Source of the DNA: Candidatus Diapherotrites archaeon LH_S9
GTDB lineage: Archaea > B1Sed10-29 > WALL01 > JAGXON01
Reading direction: 5' to 3'
NCBI GenBank assembly: GCA_023659865.1
Contig: JAGXON010000001.1
Location: 1-45,967, forward strand
Length of the DNA: 45,967 bases
Below are positions 44,823-45,967 of the stretch, one piece after another. Under the pieces are notes generated by a model. That model was not told where the DNA came from. It did no database searches and saw only the letters and a program-made list of their open reading frames with translations. Position numbers and translations under genes: made by a program. Within the stretch, counting starts at the first letter, position 1. Every line of letters begins with the position of its first letter.

Positions 44823-45564
44823 CTAACGCAGCCAGGATAGCTATCGCGCCAAAAAACCAGCACACTTTAGAGAAGTCAAGTCTTGAAGACAGGCTGAGCA
44901 AGAAATGCATTGCGATTATGCCAGTGGAGAACGCGGCAACCAGTGAAAGCAAGTAAACTGGCTTGAAAACAAATGAATCGAGGTGCATGAACACCGCTGC
45001 TCCAAGCACTACGGGAACGCTCATCAAAAAACTTGTTTTGAGCGCTGTGTCCGGAGCGTATCCTGATGAAAACAAAGCAAATAACGTAACTCCTGATCGA
45101 GACAAGCCCGGAACTACTGCCAGTCCCTGAAGCGCTCCAGCGTAAACTGCGTCCTTGTAATCCATTTCTTCTTTTTGTTTGAACCCTTTCCTTCCTTTAA
45201 GCATTATTCCAGTAACCATCAAGCCTACGCCGAACAGCAAGAGCAATCCGAGGCCGGAAAAGCTTTTTGCAAAGAAGTACAAAGGAAAACCGACGATGAT
45301 CGAGCAAATCGTTGAAATCAGGATGAACCCTGTTAGTCCGGAGAAGTCTTTCGAGAAAATGTTTGAAACGATTTCTTTAACTTCTTCTCGTAAGTAAACC
45401 AGTACAGAGAAAGCTGTTCCTAAGTGGAAGTAGATTGCAAGGCTTACTGGGTTTGCTTCGGTTTCAAGGGATTGAAGTATTATCGAGATGAATCCTTCGC
45501 TGCTTACTGGGATCCATTCAAGTATTCCTTGAAGGAGTCCAAGAAGAAAGTAATCCAACATCAC
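44806..45564 (-). CDS. uppP: Undecaprenyl-diphosphatase-family (UppP/BacA)
   Basis: LLQGILEWIPVSSEGFISI and VVPGLSRSGVTLFALFSSGYAPDTALKTSFLMSVPVVLGA. Confidence 0.92.
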   Translation of the reverse strand: MMLDYFLLGLLQGILEWIPVSSEGFISIILQSLETEANPVSLAIYFHLGTAFSVLVYLREEVKEIVSNIFSKDFSGLTGFILISTICSIIVGFPLYFFAKSFSGLGLLLLFGVGLMVTGIMLKGRKGFKQKEEMDYKDAVYAGALQGLAVVPGLSRSGVTLFALFSSGYAPDTALKTSFLMSVPVVLGAAVFMHLDSFVFKPVYLLSLVAAFSTGIIAMHFLLSLSSRLDFSKVCWFFGAIAILAALGGFYV

Positions 45565-45592
45565 TTTAATTAGAGAGTGGTCATTAATATAA

Positions 45593-45724
45593 ATGATGCC
45601 AGTGGAAGGAACCGGAACCGAGATAGTGGCTGGAGCAGTAATTGCTCTAGTCGTGATATCAGTGATAGTCGCGATAATTATCTGGCTGAAATCAAGGAAA
45701 ACTTACCTGGATCAGTACAAGTAG
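45593..45724 (+). CDS. Single-TM small protein (43 aa), not in ORF track
   Basis: MMPVEGTGTEIVAGAVIALVVISVIVAIIIWLKSRKTYLDQYK*. Confidence 0.55.
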   Translation: MMPVEGTGTEIVAGAVIALVVISVIVAIIIWLKSRKTYLDQYK

Positions 45725-45733
45725 GAGGAAAAA

Positions 45734-45967
45734 ATGCCAACAGCTTTTGTTACAGGATGGCCTGACATCACGAACTCTGGGAAGATGACGATGGAGGAAG
45801 CAAAGAAAAAGTTTTCCGGAGTCCAGTACGTGCCGATCAATAAACCGTGCCTGGCGGTTGAGGACGACAAGACCAGAGTCAAGCACAAGGGAAACAATTT
45901 AGGTGATTACGATGCGATGTTTCCTAGGATAAGCATTTCTTACAAGGACTGGGGTTACAACATGTGC
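45734..45967 (+). CDS. Possible ATP-grasp/RimK-like N-terminus, truncated by window edge
   Basis: MPTAFVTGWPDITNSGKMTMEEAKKKF..NLGDYDAMFPRISISYKDWGYNMC; DYDAxxPRI is typical of RimK N-termini. Confidence 0.45.
   Translation, partial: MPTAFVTGWPDITNSGKMTMEEAKKKFSGVQYVPINKPCLAVEDDKTRVKHKGNNLGDYDAMFPRISISYKDWGYNMC

Noticed and set aside
1-45967. CRISPR arrays, cas genes, transposases, integrases, reverse transcriptase/DGR, toxin-antitoxin pairs
   Set aside because: Looked for and not seen: no regularly spaced identical short repeats and no diagnostic protein motifs.

Overview
The window is a gene-dense chromosomal segment from an archaeon. Evidence: archaemetzincin, a NurA-HerA-Mre11-Rad50 operon, class III (pilin-type) signal peptide, tRNA-Thr with U73, tRNA introns, leaderless-type TATA spacing. 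All calls come from reading the supplied sequence and ORF translations; no database search was run. Contents include: a pilin-like PKD-repeat surface protein (truncated by the window edge), thioredoxin/glutaredoxin proteins, a CaCA exchanger, a P-type Ca-ATPase / ThiF-like E1 / ThiI-like PP-loop cluster, RNase HI, endonuclease III, the DSB-resection operon, a DUF3160-like lipoprotein, PEBP, phosphomannomutase, an adhesin-like pair, an SDR enzyme, two Nudix proteins, a GlmU-like sugar nucleotidylyltransferase, a site-2 protease, M29 and M24 peptidases, polysaccharide deacetylase, nitroreductase and UppP. Four tRNAs are present (Leu-CAA, Thr-CGT, Ser-CGA, Gly-CCC). The most interesting observations are: (i) two tRNAs that each seem to carry two introns, mostly at non-canonical positions; (ii) a ~780 bp tandem duplication with strongly mosaic divergence between the two TPR-gene copies; (iii) a decayed superoxide reductase (desulfoferrodoxin) gene missed by the ORF track; (iv) a frameshifted E1-like gene beside a THUMP-less ThiI core; (v) a chromosomal tail-fibre/C1q-like secreted protein; (vi) a novel lysine-rich cluster with a degenerate kinase-like protein; (vii) an AT-rich island beside tRNA-Gly. 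No CRISPR array, rRNA, transposase or integrase was seen.
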